From Marinobacter sp. BW6 (GTDB taxonomy: Bacteria > Pseudomonadota > Gammaproteobacteria > Pseudomonadales > Oleiphilaceae): a stretch of 64,000 nt of DNA. The notes beneath the pieces are model-generated. The model ran no database searches and was not told the DNA's origin. It was given only the letters and a program-made list of their open reading frames with translations. Position numbers and translations under genes: made by a program. Shown here in pieces: positions 49,072 to 58,906 of the stretch (its first letter is position 1; every line of letters starts with the position of its first letter). The stretch spans positions 186,001-250,000 of the forward strand of contig NZ_VIRN01000037.1 of assembly GCF_008107725.1 (NCBI RefSeq). The letters are read 5' to 3'.

Positions 49072-50760
49072 TTACTCTCGACCTTCGGACTGCAGGGGCT
49101 TAAGGCGAGGGATGGAAGCCTCCAGATCATTGTTGATCTGGATGATGGTCATGGCGCCAGCAATGCCATCCACAGTGAGACCTCGTAGTGCCTGATACCA
49201 GCGAATCTGATCTTCCGCGTTCATCCGTTTAACGCGGTCGCTCTCGGCACGGGAGTTACTGCGCTGGTCCGCCAAATCCATCATTCGGGCTCCAATCCAG
49301 AGTTGCTCGCCGCCACCATTGCTATAGAAACCATCTCCCGTGAGATATTCCGGTAAACGCCACAAGACGCGATATTCGCCAAACCAGTGGCGCTCAATGC
49401 TGGCAAAGGAAACGGTCTGAGCGCCAGACGGCAAGGCAATCTCTGCCGTATCGTCCTTGAGATGGCGTAGGACGACGAACCCCGTGTTGCCTGCCTCATC
49501 CTGAAGCTGGAGCATTGCCGGCCGATCAAGAAACTCCAGACTTCGACGACTGCCCTGGCGGTCCAGGCATCCAAGCCCGTTCTCTCTGGCCCATTCGCAG
49601 GCCACGGGTGCCTCCGACGGCAGATAGTCCCGCCCCCAGATCCCAAAAAGCACCTGGAACGCAGAGACTGAGTCCAGAAGCTGATCCGGTACAGCCAGGT
49701 CAGCCGGGCCTGGAGGTTCTTCAGACCTGGTTTCTGATGACTTCTCCTCTTGCGCTGTCTGCTGCCCTGCCACCCGATCAATGGCACCCTGAAGAGGGTC
49801 TACCAACGACTGTTCAGTGAGTGCCGAATCATCGGGCGACCAGCGGTCGAACAACCAGGCGGTTCCGATGATGGCGAGCAGAATGGAGGCCGCAACGATC
49901 AGGTATTGCGACTTGTCGGGCGACTGGCTTGATCGTGAGGATGAAGGGCCGAGTGATTGTCCGCGAACTTCCTTGGCCGCATGGCGGATATGAGCGGGCG
50001 TGATCTCATGTTCCCCTTCGGCATAAGCGCCCAATAAGGCCCGATCACTGATCAGGTTGATCAAGCGGGGAATGCCCTGGCTTTCGCGATAGAGACGATT
50101 TACCGCCCGCTGCGAAAAGATGTCTCCTCGCATGCCGGCGACGCTGAGTCGGTAACGCAGGTAGGCAGGCAGCTCTTCCCGACCGATGGCATCCAGGTGG
50201 TAGCGCGCAGTAACCCGCTGATTCAACTGACGCAGCTCCGGAAGTGCCAGCATCTCCTGCAATTCGGGCTGGCCGAGCAGGACAATCTGAAGCAGCTTCT
50301 TCTCTGCCGTCTCCAGGTTGGTCAGAAGCCGAAGCTGTTCCAGCACTTCCGCCGACAGGTTCTGGGCCTCATCAATCATCAGAACCTTGTGGCGACCGGC
50401 CGCATGGGCCTTAAGCAAGTCCTGGTTAATCAGGTCCACCAGTTCCTTGATGGTTGCACTGATCTCGTGGGAGATCTCCAGCTCGTCGCAGATGGAGGAT
50501 AACAATTCCCGCGCAGAGAGCCTTGGATTCAGGATCAGCGCAATATCCACATTATCCGGAACGTTCTCAATAAAGCAGCGGGAAACGGTCGTTTTGCCGG
50601 TTCCCACTTCACCGGTTATCACGATGAAGCCGCCCTGCCCCTGAACCCCATACATCAGGTGCGCCAGCGCCTCCTTGTGACGATCACTGAGATACAGGTA
50701 ACGAGGGTCTGGAGCAATCGAAAACGGCGGTTCGCGAAAGCCGAAAAAGTCGTAATACAT
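49072..50760 (-). CDS. ExeA/GspA-like AAA ATPase with peptidoglycan-binding domain
   Basis: Starts MYYDFFGFREPPFSIAPDPR. Cytoplasmic AAA domain with Walker A GEVGTGKTT (50-58) and Walker B VLMIDEAQNL (127-136). A membrane helix (near 290, IVAASILLAIIGTAWLF) is followed by a peptidase-like region and a peptidoglycan-binding domain at the C-terminus (DQIRWYQALRGLTVDGIAGA). ExeA is thought to open peptidoglycan for secretin multimerisation. Length 562 residues. It lies 1 base from the patatin gene. Confidence 0.93.
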   Translation of the reverse strand: MYYDFFGFREPPFSIAPDPRYLYLSDRHKEALAHLMYGVQGQGGFIVITGEVGTGKTTVSRCFIENVPDNVDIALILNPRLSARELLSSICDELEISHEISATIKELVDLINQDLLKAHAAGRHKVLMIDEAQNLSAEVLEQLRLLTNLETAEKKLLQIVLLGQPELQEMLALPELRQLNQRVTARYHLDAIGREELPAYLRYRLSVAGMRGDIFSQRAVNRLYRESQGIPRLINLISDRALLGAYAEGEHEITPAHIRHAAKEVRGQSLGPSSSRSSQSPDKSQYLIVAASILLAIIGTAWLFDRWSPDDSALTEQSLVDPLQGAIDRVAGQQTAQEEKSSETRSEEPPGPADLAVPDQLLDSVSAFQVLFGIWGRDYLPSEAPVACEWARENGLGCLDRQGSRRSLEFLDRPAMLQLQDEAGNTGFVVLRHLKDDTAEIALPSGAQTVSFASIERHWFGEYRVLWRLPEYLTGDGFYSNGGGEQLWIGARMMDLADQRSNSRAESDRVKRMNAEDQIRWYQALRGLTVDGIAGAMTIIQINNDLEASIPRLKPLQSEGRE

Positions 50761-50761
50761 A

Positions 50762-52249
50762 TCAGGACGTACCGGAATCCGCGTTGCTGATCAGCCTGAG
50801 CTCGGCGGTGCGCCGATTCTGTTGCTTGAGCCGGCGCACACAACGCTCAAGGGTTTTCGAGATGCGGGCGTGGGAGCGGATCATGGAGATTTTCGGCCAG
50901 GTGGCCCGCTCGCCGGCCAGAATCATCTGCCGCACGTAGGCCGGATCAGGATTGGCCAGCATTCTGCGATAGTCCTTGAACGAATATGAGGGCGCTATGG
51001 TGACGTCTCCCGAATAACGCTGGGCCATAATGGTGTAAAACTGGCCGGACATTTGCCGGAGGAGTTCCGGCCTGAGCCGTTTACGCAGGTAATCGAACAC
51101 CCCCTGGCCGTGGAACTGAATTTCGGATTTCAACAAATGCATGGGCAGGTTGCCAAGGGACAGCTTTTCATCCCTCCCCCGCTGGCTCAGGAACGGCACG
51201 ACGTGGGGATTGGTCTGGCTCACAATGGTATAATTCACATCGTACAGGTGCATCAAACGTTCAATCGGCAGATCGCTTACAACCGAGCCATCCACAAACT
51301 TCAGGCGTGGCATATAAGGCAGCGTGTTGCCCTCAATGTCTTTTTTCATCAGGGTAACCGGCGGGAAAATACCGGGTACTGCTGCGCTGGCGAGAACCGC
51401 ACTCCAGACCATAAGGTATGGAGAGGTGTATCCGCACAACAAACGAGCCTTCTGGTGCGCCTGAATCGGCGACACACTCACATTGATCGATCGGCCGGTC
51501 CGCTGAAAGGCTTCTTCAAAGGTATATTCGCCAACATTGCCGCGCAGGCAATTGCGTAGTTCTTCCTGATCCATCAGCCCGTCTCCGCGCACCGCACTGA
51601 GCAGGCCCCGCCATTTCCAGGCGTTCAGATTGTGATTTTCCGGAACCAGCATTTCGGGGATTTCAGCATCCGTGTGAACACCAAGCATACCCGCGATAAT
51701 GGCGCCGATACTCGAACCGGCGATGACCTGTGGCAAAAGACCCTTTTCCCAGAGGGCCTTGATCACCCCGAAATGAAACACCCCCAGGGTGGCACCGCCA
51801 CTGAGCAAGAGCGCTGGCCGGCCATAACTTGTTAGGGTGTCACGGAAGAACTGAAGCTTGTCCGCAACCGGAAAGCCGGGCACCGGTTGATCGCATAGAT
51901 AATCCAGCGATTCACAAACCTGGGTAATGTATTCCTCAATAAGATGTTTGGTGCCGACTCGCGAGCGTGTATAAAGCGCCGGGTTACCCATATTCCCCAG
52001 ATCATGGTGCAGTCCTTCCCGGAGAGCGCGCTTGAGGCGTTCTACATCGTTCTGCTGGCGATACTGTTTGAGGTTGCTTAACCGATCGTAGATGACTTCG
52101 TAATGGTAGAGGTCGGAGGCGAAATCCTCTTTCCATTCGGCGTTGCCCTCCAGAAAGTCCAGCTCCAGAGCCGCGGCCTTCCAGACCTCGTAATTCGGCG
52201 CCTCAGCCAGCATTTTCCGGAATTTGGTTATTCTTGGATCCTTGAGCAC
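50762..52249 (-). CDS. patatin-like phospholipase with DUF3336-type N-terminus
   Basis: A helical N-terminal domain (1-140, WKAAALELDFLEGNAEWKED, KRALREGLHHDLGNMGNPAL) of the DUF3336 kind precedes the patatin domain. The oxyanion loop is LSGGATLG, the nucleophile S180 in AGSSIGAIIAG, and the aspartate D320 in FVDGSVVSDLP. This is the layout of yeast and plant triacylglycerol lipases (Tgl3/4, SDP1). No signal peptide. GTG start with GGAGGTC upstream; 495 residues. It might act on storage lipid, which is inference. Confidence 0.9.
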   Translation of the reverse strand: MLKDPRITKFRKMLAEAPNYEVWKAAALELDFLEGNAEWKEDFASDLYHYEVIYDRLSNLKQYRQQNDVERLKRALREGLHHDLGNMGNPALYTRSRVGTKHLIEEYITQVCESLDYLCDQPVPGFPVADKLQFFRDTLTSYGRPALLLSGGATLGVFHFGVIKALWEKGLLPQVIAGSSIGAIIAGMLGVHTDAEIPEMLVPENHNLNAWKWRGLLSAVRGDGLMDQEELRNCLRGNVGEYTFEEAFQRTGRSINVSVSPIQAHQKARLLCGYTSPYLMVWSAVLASAAVPGIFPPVTLMKKDIEGNTLPYMPRLKFVDGSVVSDLPIERLMHLYDVNYTIVSQTNPHVVPFLSQRGRDEKLSLGNLPMHLLKSEIQFHGQGVFDYLRKRLRPELLRQMSGQFYTIMAQRYSGDVTIAPSYSFKDYRRMLANPDPAYVRQMILAGERATWPKISMIRSHARISKTLERCVRRLKQQNRRTAELRLISNADSGTS

Positions 52250-52278
52250 CGCTGACCTCCTTTCAATCCGGATGACAC

Positions 52279-53070
52279 TCAGAAATCATCCAGCATCAGA
52301 TCTTCATCGTCGCCGCTGGAAAACGGATCGTTAACGACCTTCCCGTCATTAATCAGGAACTCACGACGCTGCAAAAAGGCGTTTCGAACGAATACATAGC
52401 TATCACCGGATATGAAGCTTTCCGCAGGAATCAGATCCGCACGCTTATCAACAATCTGAAGAGCCCGGGCGTAATAGACTTCGGGACTGTCCACAGTATC
52501 CCACGCCGATGGTAGCGCAAAGCCGTCGGTTACAAACCCGGTAAAGTGCCTGGGTGTAGAAGGCCCGAGAAACGGGAGCATGAGATAAGGCCCCGAGCCG
52601 GCACCCCAGTACCCCAGAGTCTGGGCAAAATCCTCGGGCCGTTCCGGCAGGTCAAAAGCGGTTGCCACATCAATCAGGCCGCCCAGACCGAAAGTCGTGT
52701 TATAGGTAAACCGACCGACAGCCACTATGGCAGACTCCCCTTTCAACTGCAGCAGGCTGTTGGTGAAGTTCCGGAGTTCAGTCAGGTTGTTGAAAAAATT
52801 GGTAACGCCTCGATCCACAATTTGCGGGGTAAAGGTCCGATAGGTTTGGGCCACCGGTTTCAGGAACCACCGGTCGATGGTCTCATTGAACGTGTACACC
52901 TTGCGATTCCAGTTTTCCCAGGGATCTTTGGGATCAACCGGCACAGAACCCTCGGGAGCGGGCTCCTGCATATTCTGGGCTATAGCCTGACCTGCTGGCA
53001 GAATTACAGCCAGGCACAACAACATGGTGAGCGTAATCAGCCGGCGCCGGATAAAAATGTGTTTCATCAT
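52279..53070 (-). CDS. mlaA: MlaA (VacJ) family phospholipid-transport protein
   Basis: Outer-membrane component of the Mla system that removes phospholipids from the outer leaflet. The family core is clear: DPWENWNRKVYTFNETIDRW, GVTNFFNNLTELRNFTNSLL, GWWGAGSGPYLMLPF-type YWGAGSGPYLMLPFLGPS. It has a signal peptide ending near AIAQ, but no lipobox cysteine, whereas E. coli MlaA is a lipoprotein. The tail ends acidic. Length 263 residues. Other mla genes are not in the window. Confidence 0.92.
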   Translation of the reverse strand: MMKHIFIRRRLITLTMLLCLAVILPAGQAIAQNMQEPAPEGSVPVDPKDPWENWNRKVYTFNETIDRWFLKPVAQTYRTFTPQIVDRGVTNFFNNLTELRNFTNSLLQLKGESAIVAVGRFTYNTTFGLGGLIDVATAFDLPERPEDFAQTLGYWGAGSGPYLMLPFLGPSTPRHFTGFVTDGFALPSAWDTVDSPEVYYARALQIVDKRADLIPAESFISGDSYVFVRNAFLQRREFLINDGKVVNDPFSSGDDEDLMLDDF

Positions 53071-53156
53071 CTGCTCTTGGGTTGTTTAATTCGTTTCAAT
53101 TCGTCGAAAATACCGGCGCTATTTTTTCTTATTGAACCGTTGTTCCGGAGAAACCG

Positions 53157-53564
53157 ATGTCAGTACCGGGAAATCTTGTAAGCACGATTACCATGCCGCT
53201 CCGCTGGGGAGACATGGATGCATATGGCCATGCCAACAATACAGTCTACTTCCGATTCTTTGAGGAAGCGCGCATTGTCTGGCTGGCCTCACTGGAGCTG
53301 GGCGGTCCCGAAGAGCCGACCGGCCCCGTTATTATAAAGACCAGTGCCACCTTTCTAAAGGAATTGAACCACCCGGCAACGGTTGAGGTGAAAACATACG
53401 CCGACAAGGCGGGTAACACCAGCCTCGACACCTATCATTTGCTGACAGATGCCGACACCGGCGCTGTTTATGCGGAAGGCTATGCGAAAATCGTGTGGTT
53501 CGACCGGGAAACACGCTCCTCGGCCCCGCTGCCAGATACCCTCCGGGCCCTGGCAACGGCTTGA
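53157..53564 (+). CDS. YbgC/4HBT hot-dog acyl-CoA thioesterase
   Basis: 135-residue hot-dog protein. It has MPLRWGDMDAYGHANNTVYF with the catalytic Asp of the 4-hydroxybenzoyl-CoA thioesterase type (WGDMDAYGHAN), and FFEEARIVWL. It probably hydrolyses acyl-CoA; the chain length is unknown. It ends 12 bases before the stop of the convergent KAS III gene. GGAG lies before the ATG. Confidence 0.88.
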   Translation: MSVPGNLVSTITMPLRWGDMDAYGHANNTVYFRFFEEARIVWLASLELGGPEEPTGPVIIKTSATFLKELNHPATVEVKTYADKAGNTSLDTYHLLTDADTGAVYAEGYAKIVWFDRETRSSAPLPDTLRALATA

Positions 53565-53576
53565 ACCAGAGAACTC

Positions 53577-54698
53577 CTATCGGCGGCGCACTACCACGCT
53601 GCCGATGGAATAACCTGCCCCGAACGAACAGATTACCCCGAGATCACCACTGACAAGGTCATCCTTGTGTTTGTGGAAAGCGATGATCGAACCGGCGGAG
53701 CTGGTGTTGGCGTATTCATCCAGAATGACCGGCGCCTCTTCCTCGGTGGCATCCCTACCAAGCACCTTACGGGCAATCAACTGGTTCATGTTCAGGTTGG
53801 CCTGGTGGAGCCACATGCGACGGAGATCATCTGGTGCGAGAGACAGGCTTTGCAGCTGTTTCTGGATGGTCTCGGCAACCAGAGGCGACACCTCCTTGAA
53901 CACCTTTCGGCCTTGCTGGACGAAGAGCTTGTCCGGCTTGCCGACACCGGAATCGTCGGCGCGATTCAAGAATCCGAAATTGTTCCGAATGTTATTCGAG
54001 AACTTGGTTTTCAGGCTGGTACCGAGAATCTCGAACCCCTGTCCCCCACGGGTATCCTCTTCACGCTCAACCAGGATAGCCGTACAGGCGTCACCGAAGA
54101 TGAAGTGACTGTCCCGGTCGCGGAAGTTCAGGTGGCCGGAACAGATTTCCGGGCTGACGACCAGAACGGAACGAGCACTGCCATTCTCGACGGAATTAAC
54201 TGCCGCCTGGAGGCCAAACGTAGCTGAGCTACAGGCAACGTTCATATCGTAGGCAAACCCGTCGATACCAAGCGCTTCCTGAACTTCGATAGAAACGGCT
54301 GGATAGGCTCGCTGCAGGTTGGAACAGGCAACAATCACAGCATCGACATCCTGTGCCGACTTGCCCGCTTGCTCGAGGGCCTCGCGGCAGGCTGTAACGG
54401 CCATGTCGCATTGCACCGAGGGCTCATCGTTGCTGCGATCGGGGATGTAGGGTTTCATGCGTTTGGGATCAAGAATGCCATCCTTGTCGATAACATGGCG
54501 GCGCTTGATGCCGGAAGCTTTCTCGATAAACGCAGAGGACGATGGCTGCAGAGGCGTTACATCGCCGCTGGCGATGGCATCTGCGTTCTCGGCGTTGAAC
54601 AGTTCGACGTACTGGTTGAAAGCTTCGACCAGTTCGTCATTATCAATGGTTGCTGGCGGTGTGTAGAGACCGGTCCCGCTAATAACGGCTTTAATCAC
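53577..54698 (-). CDS. beta-ketoacyl-ACP synthase III family protein
   Basis: Thiolase-fold condensing enzyme. The FabH triad is present: C156 (VACSSATFG), H298 (LHQANLNMNQ), N331 (EYANTSSAG). At 373 residues it is longer than FabH (about 317), with extra sequence near 30-90. It resembles Pseudomonas PA3286, which feeds medium-chain acyl-CoA from beta-oxidation into fatty-acid synthesis; that match is from memory. GTG start. No other fab genes adjoin. Confidence 0.85.
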   Translation of the reverse strand: MIKAVISGTGLYTPPATIDNDELVEAFNQYVELFNAENADAIASGDVTPLQPSSSAFIEKASGIKRRHVIDKDGILDPKRMKPYIPDRSNDEPSVQCDMAVTACREALEQAGKSAQDVDAVIVACSNLQRAYPAVSIEVQEALGIDGFAYDMNVACSSATFGLQAAVNSVENGSARSVLVVSPEICSGHLNFRDRDSHFIFGDACTAILVEREEDTRGGQGFEILGTSLKTKFSNNIRNNFGFLNRADDSGVGKPDKLFVQQGRKVFKEVSPLVAETIQKQLQSLSLAPDDLRRMWLHQANLNMNQLIARKVLGRDATEEEAPVILDEYANTSSAGSIIAFHKHKDDLVSGDLGVICSFGAGYSIGSVVVRRR

Positions 54699-54720
54699 GC
54701 TAACCCCACGTCATGATTGT

Positions 54721-54745
54721 AAAAACGGGATGTATGATGTCCCGT
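54721..54745 (-). terminator. terminator after hrpA
   Basis: On the minus strand ACGGGA and TCCCGT (54740-54745 with 54725-54730) flank a 9-base loop and are followed by TTTTT. It lies 103 bases past the hrpA stop and just before the KAS III start. Confidence 0.65.
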
Positions 54746-54847
54746 CTGGTTAATTCGTTGACCTACTGCCAGAAATACTAACACAGTATCGGGGTTTTGC
54801 CCGTCGGCTATCGGTCAGTAGCACCGGATTGGTGCAGCCGGCTTTCC

Positions 54848-57800
54848 TCAGACCCGGGTTTTCTCCCACTGCCGGTCCAACCGTTTCACGGATACAGTCA
54901 TTATCGTGCCCAGCTGCTGGGCAAAGAATGACACCCGGTACTCCTCCAGCATCCACCGGTACAGCGCCAGCTCGGGATCCCGGATTCCCTGCCGCTGTTG
55001 TTCGTCCCACTTAACCGCATACCGGGACCAGAGCGGCTCAATGGTGTGAAGAAACTCGCGTTCCCGCCCCATTTCCCGGGACATCTTTTCAAGACGAATC
55101 AGGGCCGCCTCGAGGTAACGACCGAATTCCGCCAGCCACTCAGGCGGCGTTTCCACCAGAAACCCCGGATACACCAGGTTCTGTAGCTGAAACTTGAGAT
55201 CTGCCATGCTGTTGGCGAGCGCCAGGTTGATTTTGCCTTTCAACTGTTTTGCCACTTTCTGGTAACCGGCCATCGCCTGATACAGCCGCTCGTCCGCTTG
55301 CTCCAGTGCCGGAATGAAATCACCCCGGTGAGCGTCAAACAACTTGTCGAAGCCCTCTGCTGTCCTTGGAATTTCGTCCGCAAGAAAGTGCTGCATGGCG
55401 GTCGCCAACAGCAGATCATCCAGCAACACTTTCGACTGGCCCACCGGAGCAAACATCAGCGCAGACTGTTTGAAACGGGGCAGCTTGCGCTCAAGATCGT
55501 CAAGGGTTCGGCCAAACCGGTTAATGATCAATCGGGCAATAGCCTTTCGAGTCGTATCTTCAGCGGTCAGCCGATCCAGACAGCGTATCTGGCGCACCTG
55601 CTTGCCCAGATCCTCCAGAGCGGGATACACAGTAACCTGCATACCGCCTTTTTCTGTCTGTACCTGTTCAGGCAGTGCACCGAACTGCCATTCCATGTAC
55701 TCACCACTCGGTTCCGTTGCCGAATCATCCTGAGTTGCCGACGCCAGCGCCTGCTCGGCCTGACCCTCAAGTTGGTGTTGCAGGTCAGCAGTCTCACGAC
55801 TCTCGGCAATGGTGCGACCGCCTTCCCCCATAACGCGAAGGTTCATCCGCAGGTGCTTTGGCAATTCGGTGTCGGACCAGGCCTCAGGATCAATCTGCAC
55901 ACCGGTCATGCGGCGCAACTGCTCGCCCAGTTGAAGCGTTAGCGGTTCGTTGGAGGGCTGCAGGTTCTCGAGGGCCGCGTCCACAAAATCAGGCACCGGC
56001 ACAAAATTACGGCGCAACGCCTTGGGCAGAGACTTGACCAGGGCAATGCACTTTTCCCTCAACAGACCCGGTACCAGCCATTCCAGACGACGGGACGGAA
56101 TCTGTTTGAGAGCCATCAAAGGAACCTGAAGCGTGACGCCGTCCTTTTCACTGGTGGGCTCGAACTCGTAGCTCAGCGGGTAGCGAACCCCCTCCCACTC
56201 CAGATAATCGGGATACAGAGCCGCGGCCTGGGCATCCACCGGGCGCTGGAGAATGTCGGCTTCAGTGAGCTCCAGCTCTTTCAGTTGCTCCGCTGAGAGT
56301 CCCTTCCACCAGGTCTCGAAATGCCGGCCACTGATGATGTCCGCTGGCAAACGCTCATCGTAGAAGGCTACAAGTACTTCGTCGTCAACCAGGAGATCTC
56401 GTCGACGGGTTTTCTTTTCGAGATTCTCAACCGTGTCGAGCATCTCCCGGTTTCGGGCAATAAACGGCGCCTTTGACCGGTAATCTCCCTCCACCAGCGC
56501 TCGCCGGATAAACAGGTTACGGCATTCCACCGGATCCACTTTGGCATAGGGAATCCGACGTTTCGCGACAATATCAAGGCCGTAGAGGGTCACCTTCTCA
56601 TAGCCCATTACCTGGGCGCGCTTCTGCTCCCAATGGGGCTCAAAATAGTGTTGCTTGACGATATGACCCGCCAGGGGTTCAATCCATTCTGGTTGAATGG
56701 AGGCCACCACCCGCGCAAACACCCGACTGGTCTCCACAATCTCGGTGGCAACGATCCACTTCGGGCCGGTCTTTGCCACCTTTGAGCCGGGAAAGATCAG
56801 CACCTTACGGTTTCGCGTCGCCAGATATTCCTTCTTCTCAACTTTCACCGCTACCTGGCCCAGAAGACCGGCCAGTATCGCCTTGTGCAGGGCCTCATAA
56901 CTCGCAGCATCCTTGTTGACCGCCAGCTTTTGCTCACGGCAGATCAAGGTTAGCTGGCGATGGATATCCCGCCATTCGCGCATTCGCATCCAGCTCAGGA
57001 AACTCTTCTGGCAGACCTTCTTGAGCTGATTCTGGGACAACTCCTGACGCTGCTCTTCGTAGAAGTTCCAGACGTTCAGCAGCGTAAGGAAATCCGATTC
57101 CTTGTCATTGAACGGTGCATGGGCCTGATCTGCGGCCTGCTGTTTTTCCTGGGGCCGCTCCCGAGGGTCCTGAATACTCAGCCCGGCAATGATCACCAGT
57201 GTTTCAGCCAGACTGCCAAGTTCGGCGGCAGTGACGAGCATTCTGGCCAGGCGCGGATCGAGGGGCAGCCGGGCCATGGTTCGACCAAGCCGGGTAACGC
57301 TGCGCTTGTCATCCACCGCACCCAACTCTTCCAGGAGCTTGTAGCCATCGTTCACCTGGCGTTTATCTGGCGCCTCGAGAAACGGGAACTGGCGAATCTC
57401 CCCAAGACCGGAGGTCGCCATCTGCAGAATGACGGACGCCAGGTTGGTTCGCAGGATTTCCGGATCGGTGTATTCCGGTCGGTTGATGAAATCGGTTTCG
57501 TCGTATAGCCGGAAACAGATGCCAGGTGCCACCCGGCCGCAACGGCCTGCCCTCTGGTTGGCGCTCGCCTGGGAAATGGGCTCCACCGGTAAGCGCTGGA
57601 TCTTCGAGCGCACACTGTAGCGGCTGATCCGGGCAACCCCGGTATCGATCACATAACGAATTCCCGGAACCGTCAGAGAGGTCTCCGCCACATTGGTGGA
57701 GAGCACAATCCGGCGGCCCTTGTGGGATTGGAACACCCGGTTCTGCTCGGCATTGCTCAACCGGGAATAAAGCGGCAGCACCTCTGTGTGACGCAGATCG

Positions 57801-58783
57801 ACATGACGCAGAACCTTGCTGAGACTGCGAATCTCCCGCTCTCCGGGCAGGAACACCAGCACATCCCCAGGTGGCTGCTTCTCGCTGCGTTCGTGCTGTT
57901 CGATTTCGTCGAGGGCGCCCAGCACGCCATCCGTCCAGCCCTGGTCCCGATCATCTTCATCCCCGGTCAGCGGCCGGTAACGCACATCCACCGGATAGGT
58001 CCGGCCACTCACTTCAATCACCGGCGCCTTGTCGAAGAATTCGCTGAACCGTTCAACCTCGATGGTTGCCGAGGTAATAATGACCTTCAGATCCGGGCGC
58101 TTGGGCAGGAGCTGGCGCAGGTAGCCCAGCAGGAAATCGATGTTGAGACTGCGTTCGTGAGCCTCGTCGATGATGATCGTATCGTAGCGATCCAGAAACC
58201 GGTCGTGCTGAACCTCCGCCAGCAGAATCCCGTCGGTCATCACCTTTAGCCGGGACTGTTCGGAGGTGTTGTCGGTAAAACGGACCTGATACCCGATCTG
58301 CTGGCCTGTTTGCTCGCCGATTTCCTCGGCAATCCGGGCCGCCACGCTGCGTGCAGCGATACGACGGGGCTGGGTATGACCAATCAGACCCCGGATACCC
58401 CGGCCGCTGTTCATGCAGATTTTTGGGATCTGTGTGGTCTTACCGGAACCGGTTTCGCCGGCAATGATCACCACCTGGTGGTTTTCGATGGCCTCACGGA
58501 TATCGTCCACCCGTTCGGAAACAGGCAAGCCCTCAGGGAAGCTGGCCGGCTTGTGCAAGGCGTGGCGCTGCTGAACCTTTTCCAGCCCACGCTCCAGCCA
58601 CTTGGCCATTTTCTCCAGGTCTTTCTGGCCCGGCTTTCCTTTGGTACGGGCAACCGTTTTAACAATGCGGGCCGCTTCCAGCTGGTTGCAGGCGTCCAGC
58701 TGTTCCATCATCGCTTTGACGGCCGCTTCGCCATCGGGTTTGGGTGTCGGTGTGCTCGGAGTATCGGAACGGGTGTCTGTCAT
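54848..58783 (-). CDS. hrpA: ATP-dependent RNA helicase HrpA
   Basis: DEAH-box helicase of 1311 residues, the full HrpA length. Walker A GETGSGKTTQIPK is near residue 106 and DEAHERSLN near 205. VFLPGEREIRSL and TNVAETSLTVPGI follow, then QRAGRCGRVAPGICFRLY, the helicase-associated domain, and a DUF3418 C-terminal region. In E. coli HrpA rescues stalled or collided ribosomes and processes fimbrial mRNA. It stands alone between the fadD terminator and its own terminator. Confidence 0.96.
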   Translation of the reverse strand: MTDTRSDTPSTPTPKPDGEAAVKAMMEQLDACNQLEAARIVKTVARTKGKPGQKDLEKMAKWLERGLEKVQQRHALHKPASFPEGLPVSERVDDIREAIENHQVVIIAGETGSGKTTQIPKICMNSGRGIRGLIGHTQPRRIAARSVAARIAEEIGEQTGQQIGYQVRFTDNTSEQSRLKVMTDGILLAEVQHDRFLDRYDTIIIDEAHERSLNIDFLLGYLRQLLPKRPDLKVIITSATIEVERFSEFFDKAPVIEVSGRTYPVDVRYRPLTGDEDDRDQGWTDGVLGALDEIEQHERSEKQPPGDVLVFLPGEREIRSLSKVLRHVDLRHTEVLPLYSRLSNAEQNRVFQSHKGRRIVLSTNVAETSLTVPGIRYVIDTGVARISRYSVRSKIQRLPVEPISQASANQRAGRCGRVAPGICFRLYDETDFINRPEYTDPEILRTNLASVILQMATSGLGEIRQFPFLEAPDKRQVNDGYKLLEELGAVDDKRSVTRLGRTMARLPLDPRLARMLVTAAELGSLAETLVIIAGLSIQDPRERPQEKQQAADQAHAPFNDKESDFLTLLNVWNFYEEQRQELSQNQLKKVCQKSFLSWMRMREWRDIHRQLTLICREQKLAVNKDAASYEALHKAILAGLLGQVAVKVEKKEYLATRNRKVLIFPGSKVAKTGPKWIVATEIVETSRVFARVVASIQPEWIEPLAGHIVKQHYFEPHWEQKRAQVMGYEKVTLYGLDIVAKRRIPYAKVDPVECRNLFIRRALVEGDYRSKAPFIARNREMLDTVENLEKKTRRRDLLVDDEVLVAFYDERLPADIISGRHFETWWKGLSAEQLKELELTEADILQRPVDAQAAALYPDYLEWEGVRYPLSYEFEPTSEKDGVTLQVPLMALKQIPSRRLEWLVPGLLREKCIALVKSLPKALRRNFVPVPDFVDAALENLQPSNEPLTLQLGEQLRRMTGVQIDPEAWSDTELPKHLRMNLRVMGEGGRTIAESRETADLQHQLEGQAEQALASATQDDSATEPSGEYMEWQFGALPEQVQTEKGGMQVTVYPALEDLGKQVRQIRCLDRLTAEDTTRKAIARLIINRFGRTLDDLERKLPRFKQSALMFAPVGQSKVLLDDLLLATAMQHFLADEIPRTAEGFDKLFDAHRGDFIPALEQADERLYQAMAGYQKVAKQLKGKINLALANSMADLKFQLQNLVYPGFLVETPPEWLAEFGRYLEAALIRLEKMSREMGREREFLHTIEPLWSRYAVKWDEQQRQGIRDPELALYRWMLEEYRVSFFAQQLGTIMTVSVKRLDRQWEKTRV

Positions 58784-58858
58784 TGAAATGCCGGAATAGC
58801 GCTCACTCGGATTCGATTGGGCGACAGTCTATCGGGAAAGTCGGTTTCTTAAAAACGG

Positions 58859-58884
58859 AAAAACCCCGCCGAAGCGGGGTTTTT
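58859..58884 (-). terminator. terminator of fadD
   Basis: An 11-bp stem (58859-58869 with 58874-58884), AAAAACCCCGC/GCGGGGTTTTT, with a CGAA loop. It works on both strands and is about 22 bases after the fadD stop. Confidence 0.92.
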
Positions 58885-58906
58885 CTTGATCAACTGGCAG
58901 ACAGGC

